64,000 nt of DNA from Hoplostethus atlanticus (taxonomy: Eukaryota > Chordata > Actinopteri > Trachichthyiformes > Trachichthyidae). Within the stretch, counting starts at the first letter, position 1. Every line of letters starts with the position of its first letter. The DNA lies in assembly GCA_034670405.1 (NCBI GenBank), contig JAXDDX010000003.1, positions 4,893,001 through 4,957,000 on the forward strand, given 5' to 3'. The notes under the pieces were generated by a model. The model saw nothing but the letters and a program-made list of their open reading frames with translations, made no database searches and had not been told where the DNA came from. Both the position numbers and the translations under genes were made by a program. This document shows, in pieces, positions 50,682 to 62,848 of this stretch.

Positions 50682-53600
50682 GAAAGATGAGGTAAGGGAG
50701 ACAGGGAGGGAAAAGCAAAGGGGAAAGGAAGGACCCCCGGCCCCACGACGAAACCCCCACCCAACAGGAGCCCCTGCCAACACTGTGGCCAAGCAGGGCT
50801 CAGTCATTGACAACCGCATGCACTTTCACAGAAGTAAAGAATGAAATAAAGAAAGCCGGTCCACCACACACCGCCATCAAAGAGGAAAATGAGGCATCTG
50901 ATTAAAGAGAATGAAGCTTTGTCAACATGCTCTCCGATGTCTTCTTTGTTTGGTCACAGGAACAATAAACCAATATAATGAACAAGCAGTGAGGGGATTA
51001 CTTCATGTGGTCTTTTAGTTAAGACTGTTAACACTGCAGTACAGTCCAGCATATTGAATCATTCAATCATCAACTGATAGTCAATGTAGTGGAAATGAAA
51101 TGGAATAGATTTGCCAGAGATGGTTATTAGCAGCCAAGCAGACACACAGAGTACGCCATAATGCATCAGTAGTGCTGATAAATATGAAAGCTTTTTGAAA
51201 GAAAAGCTGCAGAAAAAAAGCATATGCTCCGAAGTGAGGAATATATATTGTTCAGCAAAGACAGTAGAGAATAGAGAGAAAATCATCAAATAAGTGAAGG
51301 ATGCACTCTAATCTAGAACAGACTGACAATGACTAATGGCCTTCTGCTAGAGACAAACAATAACTAAGATGCCAGCCTCCACAAGCTTACAGTCTGAAGG
51401 CTGGGATTTTGCCTTGCAAATTCTCCTTCTGTGGAACACAAAAAGATATGTTGTCCCGTTTCACATTCACAACCGCCACAGTCGAACCATATCTGAAGCA
51501 CGACGACCATCACAGTCATCCCACCATCTCACCTACTCACAAGACACATAAACAACGCTCACGACTGAAGCACAATCGCCGCTCACAGTAACGAGCACTT
51601 CACACGCGTCGTCACGTTAAAGATAAAAATGTACAAAGCTCCGTTGAATGCGGCGACAGCGCAGACTTTTATCTGAAACGTGATCAAAGCCTCGAGGCGC
51701 CCAGGTAGCTGCTTGTCTAAACCTGCAGAGCAGGGGCGCATTTAGCTTCCATATCAAAACCTGAATCCTCAACAGAAAAAAACAAAACAAAAGTATCACA
51801 GCCTCTGCTAAACGAATGGTATGGGGGAGGATTGGGGGGAAAAAAAAAGTCTGAAAGAAACAGCGAGAGAAGAGAGAGCTCCCTGATGACCCGGGGCAGA
51901 AGCAGCGCTGCTTGTGTCGAGAGGGCATCAAGCGACAGACAGTCAGACGGCCTGCTCATAAATACAACGGCTATCGATTGTAATTTTCTCTCTCTTCGTT
52001 TCTTTTCGACATCTTTTTTTTATTCTATCTCCCAATCTAGGAAACACAGGCTGCTCCTGAACCCCTCACGTGTTGCACTGCTCATTCACATTTAATACTC
52101 AATGAAAAAGGACGATAAGAGGAGATTTGAACTTCAACTTCAGTTCACCAGATGTGATGCTTTCTTCACATGGTTTTACTTGTAGTCTATAAGTGCATAT
52201 AATATCCATGGAGAGGTGTTGGGCCAATAGAAAGACTAATACTGATACATCCATTTTGCCCTAAATAGGAAACCAACATGATTAATATATTGAATATAGA
52301 AAATCAAATAGAAAAATCACTTCCAAAGCCCCGTCGTAATTTATTAACTAATTTACGCCCCAAACAAAGTCAAACGTTGAACAGATCCATATGTTTCCCC
52401 CTCGGAGAGATTCCCGCTCTGCACAATAAATCCAGACATTAACATTACAGCTTGACTAACGGCAACCTATCAGCAATTATGCCGCCGTCATCATCACGCA
52501 AAACAAAAACTACAAATGTCCCACGTCAGCAGAAAAGGATTTTCAAATGATTCTGCTTAATTGTTGAATCGAAGCCATTAAACTCAATTAAAACTGCTCT
52601 TAATGGAAACGCTAAATCTCTGAATACAACCAGATAAGGGAAGGAATTGCTCCTCTGCCTAGAGGGGGCAAAGAAACCACTGAAGCCTTCCTCTCTCCTT
52701 TAATTACAACGGTGCTCTATCAATCCAGAGGAGACCGAGACCTCCCCGCCACTGCTCTCCCTCTGACGGTAAAGCTCTCCAGTTTCTAAGGCAGTGCCGG
52801 GCACAGTCTCAAATATCAGCTCAGGTTTTTAATCTGACCACCTAATGGGATTATTCAGACACAGGCCTTCATTACACACATGAATGAGAGAGCAGAGCCA
52901 GGTCACCTCTGCCCGAGAACACATCCTCCCACCAAGTCCAAAGAGGGGGTGAAAATCCAGAGGATTGGAGAAGCAGAGAGAAAGGGAAAATGGTCTCCTA
53001 TAATCCTCTCCTCTACCCTCCGCTGCCTTCCTCTGCTAGGATCTGTCTGCAGTCTCATCATTCCCTCCATTCAATCTTAATTGGGCAGCTCTTTCCCTTC
53101 CATTTCAAAAGGGTTGCCAAGTCTGTATATTAACCACTTGGAGAGGTGGAAAAAAACAAGGCAGTAAAAGACGAAGCAGCCGCCTCCATTTTTACGAAGG
53201 TTCAAGTGACAACGCCTCTCGACACTCGTGTTTGATGTGCGTGTTAACACCAATAATTCAAGAAGGAGTTAGCCCATGCAAAGTGAAGGTATGAGAGCAG
53301 TAATCAACACAGGGGCATATTCGTGGCGAGGCCCTCTGTTTACGTAACATGAAAAACAACACAAGAAAAGGGAACGCCTTGAAGGTTGGCCGCTTAGAAA
53401 ACGGAGGCGAATGTGTCAGTTTTTTCCGAAGCAGTTATTATGATGTTTTCGCTGGTGGGAGAGCAGGAGGGAGGAGGGTGTTCAAGTGTGAAGATGCTCC
53501 TCTGTGTAATGGACTACTTCCTTTGTCGGAGGTAAATGCAAGGACTGAAACTCGTACCAGCAGGCAAAGCTCCAATCAGGCGCTCTTTAGCTCACTTGAA

Positions 53601-54840
53601 CGCACTCCCTTTTTGTTTTCGAAACTCAAAAGGAGGTGCGCCGGCGAAGAGGCCGCCTGTTCCCACCACGCTGTTATCCAGTCTGTGTCTGGTCTGTACT
53701 TGACGGCCCTGCAAGGTCACATCCTAATGCCATCTACCGGGTCTGCCGTTCAATTTCAGGCGGCCTCCGATAACGAAATGCCAAAAGATTGCACCAATTC
53801 CACAGCGCACAACCCTCGAGGCTTTGTCTTTTCCGGTGGTAAATCCACGTATGTGGCTATGGTAAACACTAATCACATTACAGAAACACTAATAATAAAA
53901 CACTTGGAATGGTCGGGGTGTACGTAGGGGGGTTTGACAGCACGGAGGAGGGAGGAGGCGTTGCACCGGCGCGCCTGTAGCTAACGGCAACACCTGCCAA
54001 GATATAGATAAAACAGACCTCAGAGCAGCAACAACAGCCCTGATACTGTTCCAGGCAACAAAAGGCAAGGTCTATTAACAAGCCGCTGGAAATACGCAGA
54101 TACTGGGGTAACCTTGAGTACCAGCAGCTAAAAACGCACCATTGAGATTAATAGGTGCTAAGATGTGCCATGAAAGGCTATAATTCAATCCACAGCCGTG
54201 ATAGATTCCTACAGGTAACGAACAACACGAGACGCTGCAGCTTTTTAAACGCCGCCACCGCCGCAAAGCTTTGTGTTGCATTAATCATTCTATTTTGATC
54301 GAGTGCGTGATTTACTGCCTCGAGGCGTTTCTGGTGACAAAATCCCGTTTCCTTTCCGCGACTCAATAAGCGCGCCGTGCGTCTGAGTCACTTGTGAGCC
54401 TTTTTCACGGAGACGGACGCTAAAATAAATAACGGTATCAATACCTGATCGCCTGAAATCTTGCCCACTTACATGACACCACGTCTGCCAAGTTTGGAGA
54501 ACGCTGCAGAAATCAAGCTCGGGTTTCGTGTTTGGACGTAACAAACCACCAACACCGTCAATCAGGGAAATGTTCAAAGACATTATGAGAGAGGAATGTC
54601 TGAGCTAGAGGAGGTCTTCAAAGTGAGAGGAAACTGTTTCACAACTCCTGGGTGTGCTGGAGTCCTGTCTGCACACGCAGCGGAGAGACAGGTACAAACA
54701 TTCCCGAGTCTTAGCGCAATCACTCGGACACGGTGTTGTGACAGAGACTAGGGAAAATGAGAGAGGATTTCAAAGAGGGAGTGGCGTTTTAATACGACTA
54801 AACGAAGAACAAGTAGCAAAAACAACAAGACAGAAGAGGT

Positions 54841-54950
54841 TGAGGAGCGGCGAGAGCGCTAAGACGGAGCGATGGCGTTTGAGCGTTCGGGTCGAGTGAC
54901 GCCGGCGTGGAGAGCGAGTGAAGACGGGGGACAACGGGGAAGACGCACTC
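54841..54950. promoter_or_regulatory. CpG-dense patch
   Basis: About 17 CG dinucleotides in roughly 110 bases by eye, far above the surrounding intron. It could be a regulatory or alternative-promoter element. No core promoter motif is evident. Confidence 0.3.
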
Positions 54951-56589
54951 ATTCAGTGATCTGAGCAATCCTCATTACTCCCCTGTCTTGAGTTCGCCAG
55001 TGGTTGTGAAGTCATGGAAATATAACGCTGCCACAAAGAATCAAAGCTCATCGCTGACAGGAGTCTAGTGTGCTGCTGGGGAGGCAAACCCCTTCTCACC
55101 CTGTCGCACATTCCCTCCCATATCTACCATTTCACTCTGTTTGTAAACTTTTTTTTTTTTTTTGCTATCACCGATTTTACCGAGGCATAAGCTTCCTTCA
55201 TACGTAGGTAAATGTCACCCACGCCATTTGAACCTTTTGACTAGTAATTCAAATTAAATTCCCTGTAAAAGCCAAAAGGATAGGAGGCCCAGGATGTGCT
55301 GAGGGAGATAACGCCGCGGCATCAAAACACCGGTGACATCATCGCCGGCCTGTTGCGAACATGCATTAACTTGCAGGACCGTCCTGTTGGAGCAACGGAG
55401 AATACGGCAGATTTTCAGATTCTGAAAGTATCATCTATGACTTTTATCAACCTCTACCGGCAACCGAGGTATCGCAGCAGCATTGGCGGGTCTCTGCACA
55501 GCTTTAATGGATCTAAACAATAAAGTCACACTATCCCAATAGAAAGCTAGCTAAATAGAGCAAGACCCAACAGGAGCGTCTAGTAAAGAGGTAATACACC
55601 GCAATGCAAAACACTGTAATTGTAATTCTGCTTCGTCGTGTGTTTTTGTTGCGTTGATAACAAAAACGTCTCGCAACAGCGGCCCCTCTCTAATTGGTGG
55701 GTGTTGGGAGGTTACGGGCCAGAAAGCCAGGAATCTCAGCACCTGGCAAAGTAATCGTTGAGTCATTAGTATTGATCAACCCTCTCAACCCTGGCGCAGA
55801 TATATTACGGTCATTTTGTGCTACGGGGCAGTAAATCTTACTTAATGCACCTTTAATGAGCAACGGGCATTTACATCAACATCTAAACACCAGGACTGTT
55901 TAGAAATCACGCCCAACTGAACTTCTACTACTGCAGAATAACACCGGTCTGAAGGTTCCCTTATTGAAACGAATGAATCTCTACATTGTCCAAGCTGGTC
56001 TGCATGAGGGTTGAGTGATGTAAGTATGAGTATTGTCAGGATGAGTTATTAGGTGAGCAGATGTGCAGCATGTCACACGAACACGCCCCCTTTTATCTGC
56101 ATGAGCCAGGAGAGGGCGGGGCTCTGGCCACCAGCAGGCCTTTGTACCCTCGGCGTCTCTTCTGTTTTTGTTATTATTATTTCGGAGCAGTGTGTGTGTA
56201 ATGAGTGAATCACCACAGCGGCAGCTCTGGAGCCAGTGGTCAGACCCTGGGACACAGTCTGACCTACTTCATCAGTCTCTCAGGGAAGGCGTGACAGATC
56301 CAAACACCACAAGAGTGGACAGGGAGGAGGAGGAGGAGGACAGAGGAGCCAGGCCGAAGGGACTCAGCCAATCCCCCCTTGCTCCATCTGTCTGCATCTC
56401 TATGCCACCCCACTCCTCTGCATATCCTCCGGAGAGCAGAAACAGCAAGCCATGCAGAAACAAATGTTAAGATAAATCACTAAGATCCCGGCTGCTGCTG
56501 CTCTCACGTGCTGTGCTATCCCCCTGGTGACATTTACGTTTCACTCCTCCAGCCAGGCTATCTCTTCCACCACTCTCCCCTGCATAAAG

Positions 56590-56609
56590 AAAAAAAAAAA
56601 AAAAAAAAA
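56590..56609. repeat. Poly-A run (20)
   Basis: Uninterrupted A run. Confidence 0.93.
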
Positions 56610-57230
56610 GACCCTCACACTCTAAAACAGCCCCTCCTCCATCCAGCGAGCTGCAGCCACCAATGTCTTTTACCCCTCAGTAGTTTCCCTGGCACAGCAC
56701 AACAGAGGCTTTACGGGCAGCCTATGGTGTGTGAGCGAGGGAGAAGCTCATGCTAATGTCTCATTTGGATAATGAGGTGTGAGCTTGGCAGGATCTGAGC
56801 AGCGAGCAGCCCCTCCTGCAGCGAGGAGGCATGGGGGGGCTGGGACGTCGCTCCATCAGCCCCGCGGTACGCACATCCATCCAGGTTTGCAGACGCCTGG
56901 ATAGGCAGTTCAAGGGTGATGATGAGGAGCTGGCCTGGCAAGCAAGACCCCCCCCACCTCTCTCTCTTCAACCCACCCGTGTGTCTACTTAAAGTGTCGG
57001 TGTAATAAAATACAAGATATACATGTGTGGCCTCTGGAGCCATGAATAATGCAAAGGGGGGGGTGATGTGAGAACGCGCCGGTGCGACGTGCTATAGCGC
57101 TGGCAGATTGAGACGGGCTCTGCCATGACAGGCGAAGACAAACAAATTTCACATTGCTGGGGGAGCCTTTTGCAAAGCCTGACATCGTAATGTCTCTTGT
57201 CTCTGTCAGGAAAAGAGAAAAGAGACAAGC

Positions 57231-57400
57231 GGGCTGCACGGAGCGGCTCTGCGGTTTAAGTCGGCTAATATACGGCGCGATGCTCGTTTTATTCAAGGGT
57301 GTTCTCTCGCCCGCCGTCTCGCGGGTTGCATTTACGCAGAGCGATCATCGAGCCGTCGTGTCGAGAGAGCTGACAGACCGGGCAGCGACACGGAGAGCAA
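57231..57400. promoter_or_regulatory. CpG-dense patch
   Basis: About 22 CG dinucleotides in 170 bases by eye (for example TACGGCGCGA and CTCGCCCGCCGTCTCGCGGG). The preceding 57060-57110 is also CG-rich. Such density in an intron suggests an unmethylated regulatory element or an internal promoter, but no transcript is evident. Confidence 0.35.
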
Positions 57401-59021
57401 CACAGCCTGTTTGTCTGATGATAAAAAAAATGAATCACGCCATCACACCTACTGTTATTTTGCAATTTGCCTTTCGCTGGTATTAGTGGAAACCTGTGAT
57501 GAGGGACGGCGAGCGTTGTTTTCCTCAAAATAGAGGAGGTCACTTTTTTTGGAGTATGCCTGCAAATTAAATTCTATTAGGAGAGCGTCGGCCTCCCCGA
57601 TGTCTCTCGCTGCTCACCGGCGTAGGCGTTGGAGGACGGAGGGACGTCACAAGCAGCGAACACAAGAAGTTGAAGTGGGATGTTACATAAAAGCTGTGTA
57701 AACGCCGCCCTGCTCCCTCCTCCACCTCTGCCACAGCATCGCTCTTGATTTCTGCTTGCCTGGGAGCCTATTTCAGGCGTCCATCTTACCTCTTCCACTA
57801 AATTCCCCAAATCAGATCCGTTGAAGCGTTTTCTTTCAGTCACATGGACTCCTTTATTTATTTATATTTTCACTAGACTATCTATGTTTTATTCATCTCA
57901 TTTTCACCTTGTGGGGGGATTTTTTTCCCCCCCTTTGTCTCTCAACTTCATTTTCTCACATGAGAATGAGCTATTGCTTGTCCAGGCAAGCATGAACAGA
58001 TGTCAGCCCCGGTTGCCTGTGCTTACAGAAGGACCAATCCTCACGCTTTCTTGCTAAATCGAAGGGAACGCAGTCGCTCCATCCAGTTTAACCCGAGTGG
58101 TAAACCCTATAGCGAACGTGACTGCACCTCTGCTCTCCGAAGCACTCGGGGTGCCACGGCGCTGACAAAGGGGAATGAAAGTTGGCACTGCTACGCCATT
58201 AGGCCTCCATATTAGCTCGGAGGTAAGTCACCATACTGCCTGACCCCGAGCTGATTCGATTTCATCTTTCACATTTGATCCTCCTAATATGGCAGGAATT
58301 ATGCATTGTCTTATACTCGGTCCAGCCTCCATTTCACAAAAGGTTAGAGCTGCTTCTGTGTAACGACGAGTCAGATATCAATACCTAATCCAGACTATCC
58401 AAGGCTATACTGGAAGAGAGTAAACAGATTAGCTCTCTACTGCTGTTGAAATTAAAAGACATTCTCCCCCCACGTCACATAACTGTGCGCTGAGAGTAAA
58501 ACCACACATCTCCATTCTCAGCGGTGATAACGACATAATTGTAAGGCCATCTTGACAAAACCATCATTCATCACGTCTTGCTCATGGGCTGGGAAAGAAA
58601 CTTAAGATGGCAGCAGTGAATTGTTTCAAGCACAAAGACGCAGTGTGATGGCGGAAGAGCCGATTATCTTAATGAAAGACGACGAGCTTTGAGGGTTAAC
58701 CGCGTGATTCAACCCTTTCCCGCGGCTTGCAGCTTTCTCAGCTGCATTTAGTTTATAGGAGACGCGTTTGACTGGCATTCATATTAGATGGCTAAAAGCT
58801 GCGGAGAATGAATTGTCAAAAACTAGCCTATTTAATTGTCTCTATTTTTTAAGATGACCTCCGACGCCCCTTTGTAATTAGCTGATTAATCAGGTCTGAC
58901 TACTTGTCAACTTTCCCTCAGGAGATTTCTGAACTGAATGTGAATGAGAGGTAAAGGACTTCGGTAAGACGACGAAACTCTTGTCTCTCTTGGCACAGAT
59001 CCCCTGCTCCTCCCTCAACCC

Positions 59022-59044
59022 CTCTCTCTCTCTCTCTCTCTCTC
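59022..59044. repeat. (CT)n microsatellite
   Basis: About 11 uninterrupted CT units. Confidence 0.95.
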
Positions 59045-62000
59045 CTCTCCCTTTTTCACCTGTTTTTCTGAGAGGGAGGATTGATTAAAACAGGAGAGTG
59101 GTTCATTAGATTCTGACAAGCGACACCATATCTCCAGAACACATGTCCTTGGAGAAAGCCATCTTAGCCCCATGCAACTTACCAGTGGTCGATGCCATCT
59201 CCACAACAAACACTACCTCCAACTAATTGAAACAAGGTGCTCTGTGCCCCTATCTGCGGAGGTGGCAGTTATGCAGCTCGCACAAACCCGTCCGTGAAAA
59301 CTGAGGAGCTTGATTAAAATGCAGCTTCCCTAAGTGCTCCGTCAGTGCCGCTTCCCAGGGCGAGAAAATAGCTCTTTTTCTGTGATACAAACAAGTTGTC
59401 AGGGACATTTTTATCTTCCTGGACACTGGAGGCAGGGGGGTGTCTCCGTGGCAGGTTATATTGCCGTGTCAATCTAAACATCAACATCAAAATGGAAACA
59501 AAAGTACTACTGCCAGCATCATGCATACCGCGGCTCGTAGTGGTGCATTTGGATAAATCAAGTTCTTGATATTGACAGAAACGTGCACAACGCTGGTGTG
59601 ACGTCCTTAATAAATTTCTTTCACATTTGCCTCTACTCGCTCAGTTTACTGCCGGCATTATGGGACACTAAAAAAGGCCAGCTATGCTGCCTGATTTATT
59701 GACTCTGTGGAAACACAAAACTCTCCTGAATGCCTCTAAATCTAAACGCCGTTTCCAAATGTGCCTTTTAACAAGGCAAAGAAATAATTATTTTATGTTT
59801 AGCACTAAGCCTGTAATTGCTAGTTCTGGTAGCGTGAACTATTGAACAAATACGCTGCAGCTCTCGGCTTGGTCACCTTCCTTTTCTGCAGAGAACACTT
59901 AGCTAGCATTATTGTGGACCCGACGCTGCAGCCTTGAACAGCAGCCAGCAGCCGGGCTCTCTTATCTGCCATGTTTCAGCCAGGCCTGTCTGAGGCTGTT
60001 GGGAGACACAAAGATGCCGTTTGAAGTTAATGAAGCATCAGCGCACTCCTTTACCTCCACCATTGGGTCATTATGCAGAGCCAATGTCAAGGGTGCAAAA
60101 AGCACATGAAAGAATGAGGAGGAAGAGTGGTGCCCCCCCTCAAGTTCACCTCCAGCAGAGTCTTTTATTTCTGTCATCCCTACTGCTACAGCCTACTGCC
60201 ACACCACAAACTATACTATGTTTACAGAGGCACTTTCAAACTGCACTAAATAGAAAGTCTTTGTGCTTTATGCTGTTCTACAATGGTGAAAGCGATACGC
60301 TGACAAGCTCGCATTAAGAAAGGGATGGGTTAGCATTTCACAACATCAGCGAAGAGACAGAGAGGAGACTTGAGGTCGCTCCGGAGTTTCAGCACACAGG
60401 CGTTCTGCGGTCGCGCTGTAACATATCCACGTACACCGATTGCTCTTGTTCCCATGCGAGACACAAGGGCGAGGCACAGCAGGGCAGGGTACACTCTGCA
60501 CATCCTCTGCAGCCTAATGACCCGAGACCATGCAACTGTGTGACAGTCAACTACAACACAAACTGTTAGGAATTAGGCATCAAGACAAGAGGACATTTTC
60601 CAACGGTTGTTCAGAAACTATTTGCTGAAACGGTTCTACAATGCGGCCCGGGTGCCATGTTGGAGCTGAGGCTGTGAACCGTGCCTTAGGAGGGGAAGCT
60701 GGCTGCACTCCCTTTAACATGTCACTGTTACTATGGGAACTGGCGACATAAGGGCTTGTATGGGACCCTTAGGGAAACGGGAGTGTCCTAAACAGAAATT
60801 CAGGACATATGCCATAATGTAGAACAAGACTTGCTGCTAGCATCCATTCTTAAGATGCAAAACTGTTTCTGTTTATGTGAACAGACTCGGGACTGCACTT
60901 AATATTACAGAGGTTTTTTAACACAGTGATGCTGAGTATGACGCCAAATGGCAATGCAATTCTGGCAGGTAAAGGACAAAGTGATGAAGTAGTCAGGCAG
61001 AGAATGTGACAAACACTTTGTTTTGATATAGCATGCTATGTCACTGAATGAGATGTGCTAAGCGTTTTTATTCACTGTTAAAAAAAGTCTCAGGTGACAG
61101 GAAGTCTTTTCAAAGCTTCAAAACCAATTAATACATTTAGATAACCTGTCTATGTGTTGAATAGCAGGACTCGGGGAAAAGTGCAAGACTAGACATTTCC
61201 TGTGCACAAACAAACTTAAATTGAATGTACTCACTTCACACACTCACACTCAATGAAATTATACAGACAAATGATGAAGATAAACAGAGAGACTATGGAG
61301 ACAATGGCAATGTGGTTCATTAATTCAAGCAATCAATGAAAAAGCAGAAATAGAAAATGACTTCAGCGCCTTTGTTTTGCCTTTCCAAGGAGATACAGTA
61401 CTTTATGCCAAGCAGTACAATCTTTTTGGAAGACAATTACTCAATACAAGCTGGTGCACAGTGATTTCCTGATAGTAGATTACTTCCTCACTTTCCTGTT
61501 TGATAAGTAAGAGCTTTGAGATTTCAATTATCGCACTGCTAACCCTCCTATTCCAGATGGGCAAACTCTGAAAATGCAGGTAATGACATCATATCCTGCA
61601 ATGAAGCTTTGTCCTTGGGTTACCTTTACAAACAGAGAACACCACCACACACTGAAAGACAGGAAACAAACACAAAGCAGCGAAAACAAAAACAAAAGAA
61701 AAAAAAGTATGCAATGCAAGATACTGTAAAGGCACAGCTGTTCACTCCACACCAACCACATCATTGTCAGACACACAACGTGAGTCAACATGCACAGCAA
61801 TGCAAGTTAGAACACCCACGGCTTCCCGGAAACCGAGCAGAAAAGAGTGAAGGGGGAAGCCTATCCAGTTCAACCAGAGCAAAACTGTGACAGTTTCCCC
61901 AATTCCACACACAGCTGGTACCAACAGATGAAGATCTCCACATTTATGTATGGCAAAGCGAGATGTGGGACATTCTGCAGTGAGGGGCTTTCATTGCGAA

Positions 62001-62135
62001 ATGCCTTCCCCAACGTATAAGAGCCCAGAGGAACCACATTGTGTGTGTGCCAACAATTATCTGGAAGGAAAGGGAACTGAATCAGTTTTGTTCAGCACTT
62101 TGTTTCCCCCAAAAGACAGAAGGAGACAAAAAAAA

Positions 62136-62156
62136 GAGAGAGAGCGAGAGAGAGCG
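62136..62156. repeat. (GA)n low-complexity tract
   Basis: GAGAGAGAGCGAGAGAGAGC-type purine run. Confidence 0.85.
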
Positions 62157-62312
62157 CAGTACTCAGCTGCAAAAGAGGAACGGGGCTGAGTGTGATGTGA
62201 GCAGACTATGATCAATACAGTACCCTCATCTCCACACAGCCCTTCTCCTTGATGATATTTTAGGTGACGATAACAGACCTGCTTTATATTGCTCCTACAC
62301 ATGTGCCTCGAT

Positions 62313-62356
62313 GGGGGGGCTGGAGGTGGAGGTGGAGGTGGAGGAGGGGGGGGGGT
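62313..62356 (+). repeat. G-rich GGAGGT tandem tract
   Basis: A G run, then four GGTGGA-like units, then a run of about ten Gs. A G-quadruplex could form on the plus strand. It lies about 340 bases downstream of the Ig exon donor in transcript order. Confidence 0.8.
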
Positions 62357-62696
62357 GCCTCTGTGTTCTCACGGTGACTAGAGCTCTGATAGACAAACGC
62401 AGAGCCTTTTTATTTCTAACCTGCCACACAGTGCAGCAGGGAGCCGCACAGCAAGGGCAGGTGGGCCCAACATCCAAAACACTCTGGCAAACCGCCACTA
62501 AAACCTGTGGGACTGCTTCATTTCAATGTGTGCGTGTGTTTGCATTATTTGGGCGGAGGCGGGAGGCGGGGGTGGGGGCTGTCTATAGCCTGCAGTTAAG
62601 TGGATGATTGTCTCTGTCGGATTTCCAGACTGCTACTGTATTGATGCACGACATGCCAGAGTTATTGAAGGCCCGGAGCAGGGAGGAGCGACCTAC

Positions 62697-62848
62697 CTGT
62701 AATGTTGACATCCACGATGCCAGTGTGAGTCCCGATGCGGTTGGTGGCGTCGCAGACGTAAGTGCCGGCCAGGTCGTAGGTCACGGGTCCCTTGAAGAAC
62801 AGGGTGTTGTTCTTGATCTCCACGTTGGTCGGCAGGGAGCCGTTCAAA
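62697..62848 (-). CDS. nectin1: nectin1 exon: second half of third Ig (C2) domain
   Basis: Exon common to all forms, 152 bp, encoding the C-terminal half of the membrane-proximal Ig domain. It starts with one base that completes a codon from upstream, then reads L-N-G-S-L-P-T-N-V-E, N-N-T-L-F-F-K-G-P, and the Ig signature D-L-A-G-T-Y-V-C-D-A-T-N, whose Cys pairs with one encoded upstream. It ends V-N-I-T plus one base. The acceptor is a pyrimidine-rich tract ending in AG at 62850-62849; the donor is GT at 62696-62695 in the context ACAG/GTAGGT. Three N-glycosylation sequons are visible (N-G-S, N-N-T, N-I-T). Homology to the nectin-1 third domain is clear from the order of these motifs and the V-N-I-T junction. 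The preceding half-domain exon is not found between here and 64000. Confidence 0.95.

Larger units (their letters stand above)
50591..62696. other. nectin1: nectin1 intron upstream of the alpha terminal exon (12.1 kb)
   Basis: The intron runs from the donor at 62696 to the acceptor at 50591. It is less repeat-laden than the 17-50 kb interval. It holds poly-T/A runs (50664-50681, 55149-55163, 56590-56609), a CT microsatellite (59022-59044), two CpG-dense patches (54841-54950, 57231-57400) and AT-rich unique-looking stretches (around 52310-52640 and 58780-58910). No exon was recognised. The longest frame, at 53349-53927 plus, lacks any family resemblance. Confidence 0.75.
3850..62848 (-). other. 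nectin1: Nectin-1-like cell adhesion receptor gene (partial, five exons visible)
   Basis: Gene-level entry for the minus-strand exons described below. Nectins are single-pass membrane proteins with three extracellular Ig domains (V, C2, C2). They form homophilic and heterophilic trans-dimers at adherens junctions and link to actin through afadin, which binds the C-terminal E/A-x-Y-V motif. Seen here: the end of an Ig domain, then two alternative membrane-plus-tail modules. Exon sizes and phases fit: 152 bp (1+150+1), then either about 501 coding bases after a 2-base start (alpha) or 148 bp (2+144+2), 94 bp (1+93) and 102 bp (34 codons). Every exon has AG/GT borders. Nectin-1 rather than nectin-2, -3 or -4 is favoured by the alpha tail: F-K-G-D-Y-S-T-K-K-H-V, then G-N-G-Y-S-K-A-G, then N-L-Q-Y-P-D-D-S-D-D-E-K-K. 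The 5' exons lie beyond 64000. Assignment to nectin1a or nectin1b is not possible from this window. Confidence 0.93.
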
